Source: Acanthosepion pharaonis
Taxonomy: Eukaryota > Mollusca > Cephalopoda > Sepiida > Sepiidae
Length of the DNA stretch: 64,000 nt
Reading direction: 5' to 3'
Assembly (NCBI GenBank): GCA_903632075.3
Contig: CAHIKZ030000580.1
Coordinates: 500,001-564,000, forward strand
The position numbers and the translations under genes were made by a program. The first letter of the stretch is position 1, and every line of letters begins with the position of its first letter. Under the pieces are notes generated by a model that saw nothing but the letters and a program-made list of their open reading frames with translations, did not search any database and was not told the DNA's origin. This document shows, piece by piece, positions 49,760 through 60,475 of this stretch.

Positions 49760-51109
49760 AATGTAAAAGAACGAAATGTAAAAACTATTACATTAAAACA
49801 TGCAAGTTATTACTACAAAACTGCATATTTTGTTTCGATATTTAACACGTTTTAACACGGCTCGTCAATGATGGTAATAAACGATTTCATTTAAAATTAC
49901 AATTTATGAAACATCACTTCTTTTTACATTTGTGGAAAAAAGGAAAAAAAAAAAGAAAGAAATCAATAAAAAGAAAAGAAAGTGGAAAGAAAAGAAAGGC
50001 AAAAGAAAGCATAAGAAATCAACCCTACTACCAAGAGACTGAAAAGAAAGAAATGAAAACTGAAGGAGAGGAGTATATCCAAATTATACAGATACAAAGG
50101 AAAGGGAAAGAGAAGAAAATAAGATATAAGAAGTTGTTGATATGAGTTTAAGCCAATGAAACCACGCTTAGAAGAGAATTCAAATTTGAATGGAAATAAA
50201 ACACCGCAAGATAGTAACATATTACAGTTACAATGTTGCGTCTTAAATTTCATGGCATTTTCTTTATGAAATCACATATAAAAAAAAAAAAAAAATTATA
50301 CATAGTACGAAATAAAAGACACTTTAAGAAGATTAACTACATTAGAAATTAGAATACAAAATGAATTTTAAACATTTATATGATTTTTATATATTTATTT
50401 AAAATTAAAAACTATTATCTACACCGAAAATAATAATCATAAGCAAATTTGTGGCTAACCATACTACCAGTAATTTACGAATACTAACCAATTTAATACC
50501 CTAAACCAGAAAAAACCACTAAGGATAACATTAAAATGTTTATATAAAGATGATATAACATAAGAGGAGTGATTATTGAGTTATAAAATTTAGCAAGATT
50601 GCAAGGTTAATTCCTTAATAAATTTGCAATTTATCGTAGTTTCATATCTTTGATTTAATAATTTATCGCTATTGAAGTATTTAATTAATTCCATTTTCTC
50701 ATGTAGGCATAAAAAGTACGGTTCATTCACCGATCTACAGATTCTAGCTTGTTTGAGAATTTTCCATTTAATTTTTTCCATTTGTTTTGTTTTCCTCTTT
50801 CAATTTCCAAAAATTTTTAGAAAGTAAAGTCATATTTCGCTTGTCAGCATTAGCAAAATATGAGAGATGATTATACAAACGTTTTTTTAAAGGTATTCAT
50901 TGTTCTCCCAATATATATTAAAAACAAAACAAGTGTAATAGTTCGTGCCTGATGAGTTGATAAAACCACGAAATTTCAAGTTGCATTACGAACGGAGAAA
51001 GTATATGTATATTTATTAATATATAATTTTTAGCGCTGTCTAACCACATTGAGCACTGTTTTGTTTACACCTTAAATTAAATATTTATTCGCTCACCTGT
51101 GTTTGTACG

Positions 51110-51166
<57 letters not shown>

Positions 51167-51359
51167 AAATATTATATGTCACTTCATTACACTTGACATG
51201 TATCTAACCAATAAGAAATAGCCATACACAACATACAATTAATCTGCATCTCTTTACTTCTTATCATTTTTACCATCTCTATTTTAATCTCTGACGAAAT
51301 TTTAATAAAGTGAAACATGTTAGATTAAGATCTGTTTTCTACTTGTTCTTTTTCCTATC

Positions 51360-51394
<35 letters not shown>

Positions 51395-51467
51395 TATAAT
51401 ATTAAGTAAAATAAAAAAAGGTTTGAACTAATAAAAACGTCGTATTGAAAATAAATCCATTATATAA

Positions 51468-51514
<47 letters not shown>

Positions 51515-51974
51515 TTATTGAAAAATATGTATTCATCGCGACGCAGAAGTTACCATGTTTCGAAACCAAAGCCTAAATCTTAAATTAAAGTTAAAATTAA
51601 TTTTTTTTTGTTTCATTTTCAAGCGCCATTGAATAACTTTCGAAAAAATGGTTTACTCTTTTTATAAACTAAATAGTATTATATATTTTAAGTTGTTAGG
51701 GGAATGAGATTTTAAATTTTTTTTAAGGGATCTTGGTTCTTTTTATGAATCAGGATACAAATATAATTTGAGGTAGCAAAGTAAATGTCGGTTATGAGTT
51801 AGTTGTGGGTTTGTAATTCCTGTCTGTTGATACTGGCTTCCTTATATGAGAACGTGTCATTCTAATGATTTAACACAATTAGTAACGGCTGTATTATATC
51901 TTTGCATACAATAGCTGCCATTTTGGTGACATGATTAAGATAGCCTTAACAAAGGTAATTATTAGATTGTTTTG
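49630..51974. other. Anonymous AT-rich spacer
   Basis: (AT)n tracts at 49727-49756, 51114-51162, 51361-51390 and 51472-51510. A Lys/Glu-rich frame at 49906-50145 is purine-run translation and not a gene that I would call. Confidence 0.4.
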
Positions 51975-52340
51975 TGTTGTGGATTCCGAGATGAAATTCG
52001 GTCTCCAATTAATGACAAACGGAAGAATTAAATATAAGAAATAAAATGTATTTACACAATAATACAAAGGGTAATACTGTTAGTAAATCCAGGAACGCGG
52101 TTAGTAGCAATAACACCTAGATATATACAGTCTCGACTTCCTTAGAGTCTATGTGCTTTTAACTGACTTCTACAAGCGGTTACCTCACACTATTACTCTA
52201 CCTCCAACTCAATCACAATATCAGTTTTCTTACTCTCTCCATCTCTCTCTGACTGACTTTCTCACTGGGTATTTAACGGCAGCAGTCTAAGTAACACTTT
52301 GGTCGAGTTCACATATGAAAAAGAGGAGGACCCCGTAACA
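51975..52340 (-). repeat. 3' LTR of gypsy element
   Basis: 366 bp. Plus-strand ends TGTTGTGGATTC and CCCGTAACA. Nearly identical to 54791-55157, with a handful of substitutions and small indels. Flanked on the left by TTTTG (51970-51974). Confidence 0.92.
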
Positions 52341-52351
52341 CCCCCCTCCTT
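52341..52351 (-). promoter_or_regulatory. Polypurine tract
   Basis: On the - strand AAGGAGGGGGG lies directly against the 3' LTR, the expected plus-strand primer site of LTR elements. A second G-run (CTCCCCCCC) lies 20 bases away. Confidence 0.75.
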
Positions 52352-52391
52352 AGATCCCTTTTGGGGGGGAGTTAGTATTTTTTAATTTCGT

Positions 52392-53452
52392 TTAGGAAAA
52401 AAAATCACACTTTTCTCCTTTTACTTTGAACCCAAAGTCCTGCAGTCTTCTAAAAACTTCTTTTATGTGTGATGTGTGCTCTTCAACATTGTCGCTCTTA
52501 ATTAGAATATCATCCAGATAAGCGGTCGCGAAATTCTGGCCCGTGAGCATTGTGTCCATCGTTTGTTGAAAAATTGCAGGTGCAACTTTTACTCCGAATG
52601 GTAGTCTGTTGAATTTGTACAACCCTTTGTGCGTATTAATGCAAAAGATTTTCGTGCTCTCTTCTTGTACTGGGATTTGTAGATAAGCCTCCCTAAGGTC
52701 TATTTTTGAAAATATCTTACCGCCGTTGAGCTTTGTAAATATCTCCTCTGGGCTCGGTAGTGGGTAATGGTGGTCTTTTATCGCCTTGTTGAGTCCCGTC
52801 GAAAAATCTGTGCATACGCGGATTTCTCCAGACTTCTTTTTTACATAAACCACCGTCGCTGCCCACTCACTAAACTCTGTTTTTGATAGAATCCCAGTTT
52901 GTTCAAGTCTTTCCAATTCTTTGTCTATTTTTTCTATAGTAGCAAACGGTACATTTCGCTTCTTTCTAAAAATTGGTTGGACGTTTTCTTTTAATTCTAT
53001 TTTGGCCTTAAATTTGTTGCATCGTCCCAACCCGCTTGAAAATACCTCAGGAAATTGATTATATATTTCCTCTTTCAATTTTATAGTCTCTGATGGTTCA
53101 ACCTCTAACTTTTTGCAAAATGAATTGATAGGTAGGTCCCAAACGTTGAACTTCTGCATCCAGTCGATACCTACTAGATTTTCAGTATCTTTCATGACGT
53201 ATATCTTGAGTTTTTTTGTTTTGCCGGGAAATTTAACATTCACGATTATTTCTCCCTCAAATTTTATTCGTTTGCCTGTAACCGACTTGGCAATTTTTGT
53301 GTGTGTAACATGGTAGGTCTGTTGAGTTTTTTCCATGTGTGTAAGTTGAATATCGTGAGGTCGGAACCCGAATCCAGTTGTAATTTAATCTTTTTATTTA
53401 AAATTTCCAGTTCCACATATTTTCTTACATTGGTGTTGTCATCGTTATGCAT
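52392..53452 (-). pseudogene. Gypsy protease and reverse transcriptase
   Basis: Protease: 'IKLQLDSGSDLTIFNLHTWK' with the active DSGS (53264-53452). After a one-base frame change near 53300-53340, the 314-codon frame 53336-52392 gives 'LVGIDWMQKF' and the RT: 'NVPFATIEKIDKELERLEQT', 'GEIRVCTDFSTGLNKAIKDH', 'IFSKIDLREAYLQIPVQEES', 'FNRLPFGVKVAPAIFQQTMD' and the catalytic 'ATAYLDDILIKSDN'. The frame ends with a stop after 'KGEKCDFFS', where the RT thumb, RNase H and integrase should follow. The catalytic residues seen are intact. DNA synthesis from the element RNA is the family role. Confidence 0.9.
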
Positions 53453-53463
53453 CCTTGTAGCTC

Positions 53464-54494
53464 TTATTCTATTAGTACCTTTTCTATTTCTACATTAGGA
53501 TGTCTTGTGACCTTTTTTCCACATTCAAGACAGTTCTTATATCTAAAGCGGCAATCCTTGTTCCAATGTAGTCCTCCACATCGATAACATGCTAATGGTG
53601 GGGGCTTATATTTGCTTCGATATTCGTCATAGTTTGTCCTGTATGTTGTACTTTTCCTCTTATTATAAAATTTCCTTTTTTCATTGTCGTAAAATTTTAG
53701 TTTTCTTTCCGGGGAGGGTGAAGAACGTAGACTTTTGTTTAACTTACGTATATGAAAAACAGCTGAATCTTCAATGTCCTTTGCGTCTTTCTTTATACTT
53801 AGACATCTCTGGCAATCTTCCGATACTTGCTGTAATGTTAGCCCCGGTTCATTTTGTAATTTTGCAAGCATTCTTCTGCGCATTTCGCTATCTTTTGTAG
53901 AGACCAGCCCTTGAACAAAGATGAGACATTTGAAATTGTCCGGGGTTAATTCTGCTAGTTTGAAGTCGTCACAATGTTTATTTACGATTGCGGCAAACGT
54001 GGAATAACCCTCATTATCGCCCTTTACCAGGTTAAGGCATTTCCACCTCCTGTGGAAGAGTGATGTTTTGGGGCTGAAGAGTTCTTTAAGACATGTTACT
54101 GCTTCGTCAAATGTTAATTCGTTCGTCTTTTTTGGCAAGATATAATCCACGAACTTTGTATATTCTTCAGTACCTAATTTTTTAAGCAATAGACGTAGCT
54201 TTTTTGCTTCTGTCCAATTTTGACAGTCTATATTAAAGATATCTTCATGTCTTCTGAAGTAATCTCCAAAATTTTTGTCCTCATCTAGAGAATATTTGAA
54301 AATCTCTATGGTATTCCACACTGCGTCTTGCGAAAATGTTGCTTCTTTTTAAAATCTAATTGCTTGTTGTCCGCTACTTTCAATATTAGTTCCTGGAGCT
54401 CTATTTGTCTTTCTAATTGCTTTTGCCATTTTTCTTCCATTCGTTCTTGTAGTTGTAATTGTTGATCATTTTGGTATTTTATCAGTTCTACCAA
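53464..54494 (-). pseudogene. Gypsy Gag with zinc knuckle, one frameshift
   Basis: Starts at ATG 54494 with a Gln/Glu-rich, probably coiled-coil part ('QDQQLQLQERMEEKWQKQ'-like), then a frame change near 54345, then 285 codons from 54321: 'FGDYFRRHEDIFNIDCQNWT' and 'LLLKKLGTEEYTKFVDYILP' (capsid-type), 'FHRRWKCLNLVKGDNEGYST', and a C-terminal zinc knuckle 'CYRCGGLHWNKDC' followed by 'CLECGK'. Gag forms the particle that carries the RNA. It overlaps or abuts the protease frame (12 bases from 53464 to 53452), so a programmed frameshift is possible but not shown. Confidence 0.88.
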
Positions 54495-54564
54495 AATATT
54501 TTAAAAATCTTCCATGATAACTCAATTTTATGTATTTTTACTCCTCGTAACTCTTTATCGTTAA

Positions 54565-54790
54565 TTTGTTGTGGACGACGAGGGAAGGATTTTTCTATTT
54601 CTTCTTTTCGTGTGATTTCGAATAGCTCGACGCCAATTTGCTTGTTGGACGACGAGAGAAGATTTTTCATTTGTTGATTTTTTCTTTCCGCTTGGGTTCG
54701 AATATTCGTGGTGAATTTGTTTGTTGGACGACGATGGAATATTTTTCTTTTGTTGTTTTTCCGCGTGTGTTCGAATTTTCGTCGCCAATT
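54565..54790 (-). repeat. Three tandem leader repeats with primer-binding-site-like ends
   Basis: Units start at 54565, 54637 and 54716 (about 72, 79 and 75 bp). Each carries GTTGGACGACGA (GTGGACGACGA in the first) and ends with a TTCGAAT...CGCCAA-like block. The unit next to the LTR (54772-54790) is the normal primer-binding site position: on the - strand AATTGGCGACGAAAATTCGA follows the LTR, starting TGG as a tRNA CCA end would pair. Other units hold degenerate versions. Confidence 0.7.
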
Positions 54791-55157
54791 TGTTGTGGAT
54801 TCTGAGATGAAATTCGGTCTCCAATGAATGACAAATGCAATAATTAAATATATAAGAAATAAAATGTATTTACACAATAATACAAAGGGTAATACTGTTA
54901 GTAAATCCAGGAACGCGGTTAGTAGCAATAACATCTAGATATATACAGTCTTCCTTAGAGTCTACGTGCTTGTAACTGATTTCTACAAGCGGTTACCTCA
55001 CACTATTTCTCTACCTCCAACTCAATCACAATATCAGTCTACTTACTCTCTCCATCTCTCCCTGACTGACTGTCTCACTCTGGGTATTTAACGGCAGCAG
55101 TTCAAGTAACACTTTGGTCGAGTCCACTTATATGAAAAAGGGGAGAACCCCATAACA
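54791..55157 (-). repeat. 5' LTR of gypsy element
   Basis: 367 bp. On the - strand starts TGTTATGGGG and ends GAATCCACAACA. Followed on the + side by TTTTG (55158-55162), the target duplication. Confidence 0.92.
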
Positions 55158-55162
55158 TTTTG

Positions 55163-56030
55163 TAAAAAATATAACATTTTTGCATCAAGACTTTCTACGA
55201 ATCGTCTAAGACGTATATAAACCTCTTTCAGAAGTTTCACGTACAATATAATATGACATTATATCTGCATTTAACAGCATACTCGCTAATGTAATTCGAA
55301 TGTTCACCATTTAATTCAGTGCATGTAGATGAAACTACCGACTTTGCGATGCTTATTAAACACTTTACTATCTGGAAATAAATTAAACATTTTTATTATT
55401 TTTATATAAGTAATGATAAAAGCGCATTAAAGTTGGCCGATGTGATAGAAAAGAAATCAAACTCCTTTTTAGTGATTCTAAAACTAAATTGGTTAGCCAA
55501 TCGGCAGCTGGCGTAGAAATAACATTGAAGGAGAAGTGGTTTGAATAAGATGATTTCATTCATTCTCAAGCACAGAACATAGTTTTGAGAAGATGTGCCA
55601 AGAAAGTTTATGCAATTAATATATTCTTTTGCATTTACGTGCTAAAGTAAATTTGTATCTTCGAGTAAAAAGCCGAAAAGTTTCTTTAGAGGCATTAATA
55701 TCATTATTCTATTACTGTGCGATAAAACTGGTGCCATAGATTCAGAAATGTGTCAGTTACGAAAGCGATACATGAAAATTTGAAAAGTGCATTTCTATAT
55801 ATTTAGACAATAATGAAAGGTTGCATGAAGACAAATAGCGAAAATCGATAATCTATTAACAAAATTGAATGATTTAACTTTCGTGTATTTCATAAACGGT
55901 TTTCATACAATATTATGTCACAAGATGATAAACTAGTTGACATTTTGCAGTGTAAACAAGTTGAATTGGAGTAGGTGTATGTAAAAAAATGATTTTATTC
56001 AATATGTTTAAAATTATTATAATGATGAAC
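55163..56030. other. Anonymous spacer
   Basis: No feature recognised. Confidence 0.4.
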
Positions 56031-56032
56031 AT

Positions 56033-56125
56033 TCGTCTTCAATATCAATAATCGTAAAACAAAATAAGATCCTTACGTTGGTCACACGATGAAGCAAAAA
56101 ATTAAGAAATTATATTGCCCAAGGA
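56033..56125 (+). repeat. Direct repeat, copy 1
   Basis: CGTCTTCAATATCAATAATC ... CTTACGTTGGTCACAC ... AAGCAAAAAATTAAGAAATT, nearly identical to 57626-57715. Confidence 0.85.
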
Positions 56126-56169
56126 AGAGATACATTGAACAGCTAAATAATTCAGACATTTTAATATAG

Positions 56170-56173
<4 letters not shown>

Positions 56174-56252
<79 letters not shown>

Positions 56253-56273
56253 GTGTGTGTATATATATATATA

Positions 56274-56334
<61 letters not shown>
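56174..56334. repeat. (AT)n/(GT)n compound microsatellite
   Basis: Alternating AT and GT blocks over 160 bases. Confidence 0.95.
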
Positions 56335-56339
<5 letters not shown>

Positions 56340-56415
56340 GGTGTTCAATAACTTTAGACCTATTTTAAATATGAATTAAGTTTAAAATCGGTCCAAGTTA
56401 TTGGAACACCCTTTA
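56335..56415. mobile_element. 80-bp hairpin MITE, TA-flanked
   Basis: Arms AAAGGGTGTTC(C)AATAACTT ... ATTTTAAA are inverted around TATGAATTAAG (56336-56369 with 56381-56414, a few mismatches). TA on both sides suits a Tc1/mariner-type MITE. Inserted at the end of the AT microsatellite. Confidence 0.75.
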
Positions 56416-56448
56416 TAATGAATAAAGACAAAAAAAAACTCATCTTAA

Positions 56449-56492
56449 CTGACGCGTTTTTCCCTCTGATGGACTTTATCAAGGCAAATGTA
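56449..56492 (-). ncRNA. Hammerhead-like motif, family 2
   Basis: - strand: CCTTGATAAAGTCCATCAGA then GGGAAAAACGCGTCAG. Matches copies at 61021-61062 (-) and 61328-61366 (+). The GAAACGCGUC end would be GAAA, a minimal stem III ACGCGU, and a cleavable C. Stem II (GTCC/GGA-like) is partly lost. Confidence 0.4.
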
Positions 56493-56660
56493 AGGATTTT
56501 ATTTTGTAACAAGTATTTATAAACAAAAGTAAAGAGGTCGTCAGATTTTTAATATTTTAAATTTAAAAGCGCTCATAAATATAGTCACTTTTATTTTTAG
56601 ACATTAAATTACGTCATTTAGCATCCTCCATAATTTACCTAGACTATTCAGTTAACCTGA
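56493..56660 (+). repeat. PLE-type end region, shared with 61063-61230
   Basis: ATGTAAGGATTTTATTTTG, AAATTTAAAAGCGCTCATAA and TTAGCATCCTCCAT are shared with 61063-61200; the last blocks occur there in inverse orientation. Confidence 0.6.
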
Positions 56661-56760
56661 AGTATATTTAAAACTAATTCTACAAATATCTTATAAGATT
56701 TATTTTACAAATATTTTATAATACCCATCTAAAGATATTTTATAAGACTCAATCTACAAA

Positions 56761-56998
56761 TCATACCTATTATAAAACCTAGATTGTGTGTGTGTGTGTG
56801 TGTGTGTCTGTACGTTTATATATTGAATCGGATTTCCTACATTTTTCAACCGATTTCAACAAAACTTCACAGGACTACGTAAAATTGGAAAAACACAATT
56901 GTTTTTGCATGAAATCAATTTGAAAACACGATTAAGAGTCATCGCAAGAATAAAAGGGGGACAACTCATACCAAGTTATACTGACTATAAAACCCAGG

Positions 56999-57029
<31 letters not shown>

Positions 57030-57437
57030 CGTTTATATATAGGATCGGATTTCCTACATTTTTGAACCGATTTCAACAAAACTTCACTTTTTTTTGGCAG
57101 GTAGTGTTTCTTATTGTCTTGCACACTTTTTTCTTTATTTTTACATTCAGAATGCTTTAAAAATTCCATTTACAAGACAATTGTTTATAATAAAATTCTA
57201 TTCAATCGGTAGACTCATAACGATTGAAAACAATGCTTTTGTTTTGAGTTTGGGTTTGACCAATTCGTAAAAAAAAACAAAAAAAAAACAAAAAACAAAA
57301 AAACTAATTAAGACATGCGTGTCCGTCAACCTTAAACAATAATCTTTGTCAATTTTATTTTTCAATCTTTATGATGGTCGATACTTGATCTATCTTTTAC
57401 TGTTACATCCCCGGGCAACGCCGGGCTCTACTGCTAG
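56761..57437 (+). mobile_element. Non-autonomous Helitron, 677 bp
   Basis: Starts TC (56761) and ends with a GC-rich hairpin CCCGGGCAACGCCGGG and, nine bases on, CTAG (57437), followed by T; A precedes the start. These are Helitron ends, with the A/T insertion site. The 5' block (TATAAAACC ... GTGTGTGTG ... ATCGGATTTCCTACATTTTT ... CGATTTCAACAAAACTTCAC) occurs twice, at 56768 and 56985, so one Helitron 5' end has been duplicated or nested. No Rep/helicase is encoded. Confidence 0.75.
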
Positions 57438-57625
57438 TATTTTATAAAACTGATTCTACATATATTTTACACTTGTTATTATTTTTATAAGTAAATTAAA
57501 TTATTATTAACACTCGTTCTAATGATACTTTATATGTATCATAATTATTTTAAACGATTTTAAAAAATCCCACTTCGGTAGAACAATGTTATTTATAAAT
57601 TCTTCTGTCTTTTGAGAGATTTCGT

Positions 57626-57715
57626 CTTCAATATCAATAATCCTAAAGCAAAATAAGATTCTTACGTTGGTCACACAATGAAGCAAAAAATTAAGAAATT
57701 ATTTTTCATAAGTGG
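57626..57715 (+). repeat. Direct repeat, copy 2
   Basis: Matches 56033-56125, about 1.59 kb away, same orientation. The Helitron and MITE lie between. Confidence 0.85.
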
Positions 57716-57916
57716 GCCACGACCCGTAGATTGGCAGTGAATGGCAGCACAGACGTTAAATAGTACTTAGCTCAGTTTAAATTTAACGTAGGTTATATTC
57801 AATTGGTTGATCTGAGTAAAACCCACAAACCTTATATCCCCCACTTTTTTTTTTCGTAAAAAGAGGTTGTATTTTGCTTTTAAATCTAAATAAATCGTTC
57901 ACTCGCCAGTAATTTT
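57716..57916 (+). other. Region upstream of hammerhead-like motif
   Basis: No coding. Precedes the motif at 57917 and may be the body of a small non-autonomous retroelement. Confidence 0.3.
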
Positions 57917-57967
57917 CAATCGTTTGATGAGACGCATTGATACGCATCGAAACATGTTTGCGATTTA
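57917..57967 (+). ncRNA. Hammerhead-like motif, family 1
   Basis: CAATCG, T, TTGATGA, then stem II GACGC/GCATC (one C-A mismatch, explained by a CpG change), loop ATTGATAC, GAAAC, ATGT, TTG, CGATT. The outer stem AATCG/CGATT and the boxes fit a minimal type I hammerhead. Relative of 42020-42088. Confidence 0.5.
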
Positions 57968-58072
57968 ATATCCTAAAATAAATAATATTGCTTTTACTTT
58001 TTACTGAGACCTCTTTTAAATTAAATGTTACGAACGTTGGAATTGTACTCTATTCGTTCTCATCTTACTTGG

Positions 58073-58076
<4 letters not shown>

Positions 58077-58149
<73 letters not shown>
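58077..58149. repeat. (AT)n(AG)n microsatellite
   Basis: AT then AG run. The frames through it are not genes. Confidence 0.95.
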
Positions 58150-58153
<4 letters not shown>

Positions 58154-58371
58154 AAGAAAGACGTGGGAGAGGAGCTGGAGAAGAAAATGCAGAATCAAAT
58201 TGCTTAGTAAACGAAGATTAGGAAAATTTTCCATGTTTTTGATTGGTCGTCCGATGGCGAGAAAAGCTCACTTAGGACTTGCAGATTTCTTCCAGGTGAT
58301 TACTAGTGGAGTTTAACTGGAGGGAGTTTCAGTTTTAAAAATATCATATCTTCTGCTATAGCCATTGTGTG

Positions 58372-58424
58372 CATGCACGCACGCATGCATGCACGCACGC
58401 ATGCATGCACGCACGCATGCACGT
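58372..58424. repeat. CATGCACG minisatellite
   Basis: About three 16-base units of CATGCACGCACGCATG, alternating purine-pyrimidine, unusually GC-rich for the window. Confidence 0.9.
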
Positions 58425-59250
58425 AAACACACACACACTTATATATTGTAACTGAATAATTGCTCGATATTTTCTCTTCAGCTGATCACTTAAAATTAGC
58501 TACATGCTAACGGAGCCACTATGTCGTCTCACCGTAATGAGTTAACATCCTTTGATAAATATTATATTTTGGAAAATTTTCATATTAAATCATTCTTCCG
58601 GTGCAGCTGGGATCAGTGGTGCATGGTGAAGCATGTAGAGATACTAGTTTTTCTAGAGAAAATACTGGTTGTTGAAGTAAGTGTTCATTTATTTTAAAGA
58701 GGTGGCCATTGTTCACTAAACTGAAAGACGCTGAAAATTAAGTAAGTGCTACCTACAAATGGATTTGTTCAAATTTGTTAAATATTATTCCTATTACTCA
58801 TCAGATGGTATGCTTGCATTTATACTCACTTGAGTTACGTAAAATTATTATATAAACTCTATTTTTATCTATACAATCAAAATGGTGGAAACTATTGTTA
58901 AGTTCAAAACGTTTTTAAAAAGTTTTATATGAATTTTACTATATTTTTTCCACGGTTATTATTACTGAACTCTACTTTCTCATGTAGACGATCTTTTCAA
59001 CTCCTGGCCCTAAAAACATCTTGGAACAGTCTTCCATTATCATAACAAAGAGACCGTCACCAGGCAACGCCAGTGACACATACATAACAGCAAAAGAACC
59101 ATATAGATACACTTGGTGTATTATATGGCTACTTAATAAATACTCTTTGATGCAAATTTCTTTTCAAACACTGGCGCAGCAGTAATAGAAACAGGCATTT
59201 AAACGTGGCCTTGCCAACATGTTAAATTTTATTTCATTCGATGACATGGA
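58425..59250. other. Anonymous spacer
   Basis: No coding or shared repeat recognised. Confidence 0.4.
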
Positions 59251-60475
59251 ATAGAGGGGCATTTTAAGTGGCTTTTTTAAAAGGCCATAGAGTCACTCGA
59301 GGTAGAGTGTTACAGAGTAAGAGTTTTTGAGTATATATGAGGGAGATAAGTTGGCCTTAGACTTGAACAGGTTAAGATTGTAATGATCAGGGAAGCAGCG
59401 ATTCGTGGAAAGAAGCTAATCAAAATGAACTTACATCTCACCAGTGGAATACGAATTGGTTCGCTGCAATGAGTAGAACTTAGCCGTCAAGGTTAGAACT
59501 GATTGAACTAAGGAATTTGAACACTTTCAATGGAAATAGAGTGACGAGAGTCTTGTGATGCTTCGTACGTGAGAAAGGGATTATAGTTTGGAAAATAATT
59601 CATCCCCCACAAGAACGCAGAGACGCATAGGTATTCATAAATGAACGGAGTATACTCTTAGGTAGGTCGTTTATATAAAGTAAAAAGACGGTTGGACCGA
59701 GAAACGAACATTGGAGGGAAGCCTGTGTTGATCGCTTGGGTCTCAGAATACTGGCCGTTAACAACTACTTTCAGGGACCTAATCGTTAGGAAGGACTTAA
59801 GGAATTAGGAATACTCTTCCAGTGATTCCATATCTAGAGAGCTTGTGCAGTAATCCTTTATGTCACACGTTGAAATACCTAATGCATTCGTCTCTAACGG
59901 GGCTGATCGCTCACCCATATTCTTGAAAACAGGGCATACACTTGGCAATTTCCACTGACTTGAGAATGGTTTCTCCTTCAAGCAGGGTTTAAATAATTTC
60001 GTAAAGATCGGTGATAACTTCGGGTTAATATTCTTAAATGCAACAAGTAGGATTTTATCTGGGCCAGTAGTCTTATTAGTGAAAAGTCTTGAGACTTCCC
60101 GAGCTGTAAGAAAAATATTACTGAAATTGTGCTCATTGAGACGGGGGAAGAGGATGGCTTTTGTCATCTAACGTTGAGTTAGAGGCAAAGATCGTGGTGA
60201 AGAGCTTCGCCTTATCTAAAGTAGATGAGATGGCCATTGGGTAATTTATAATAATTGACACTGACACTTTGACTCTATTCGGAGAATTTAGAGATATTGC
60301 AGAACTGCCGGGATTCAATTTGTTTACTTGTTTCGGTAGCCAAACAGTCAAGAAACATTGATGAAGAGGAAGCAACTTGAAGTAAGAGAAACAAAGAAAA
60401 GCGTGTTGAAGTGCTATGTAATATCAACCATCCCCTATGGCAGTGAATCCTGGACAATTTCTTCATGAAGAGGTG
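59250..60475 (-). pseudogene. LINE with RT fingers and 3' end, internally deleted
   Basis: - strand: 'LDKAKLFTTIFASNSTLDDK' (60133-60375), 'LTAREVSRLFTNKTTGPDKI', 'NINPKLSPIFTKLFKPCLKE' and 'PFSSQWKLPSVCPVFKNMGE' (59805-60167), which are the RT fingers of a Jockey/I-like LINE. The palm with the YxDD is missing; the sequence then passes (59250-59740) to the 3' end region, with 'EPIRIPLVRCKFILISFFPR' near 59420-59470, similar to 33640-33990. Internal deletion plus several frameshifts. Confidence 0.7.

Larger units (their letters stand above)
51975..55157 (-). mobile_element. Ty3/gypsy LTR retrotransposon, internally deleted
   Basis: Complete ends: two LTRs of about 366 bp and 5-bp target duplication TTTTG (51970-51974 and 55158-55162). 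In coding order on the - strand: 5' LTR, leader with primer-binding site, gag, protease, reverse transcriptase, then a jump from the RT straight to the polypurine tract and 3' LTR. RNase H and integrase are missing. LTR similarity is high, so the insertion is young. It would depend on an intact relative for mobility. Confidence 0.92.

Noticed and set aside
49906..50145. 79-codon Lys/Glu-rich frame
   Set aside because: Low-complexity purine-rich DNA; no domain.
54488..54934. 148- and 87-codon frames on the - strand
   Set aside because: They cover the gypsy leader repeats and LTR, not a gene.
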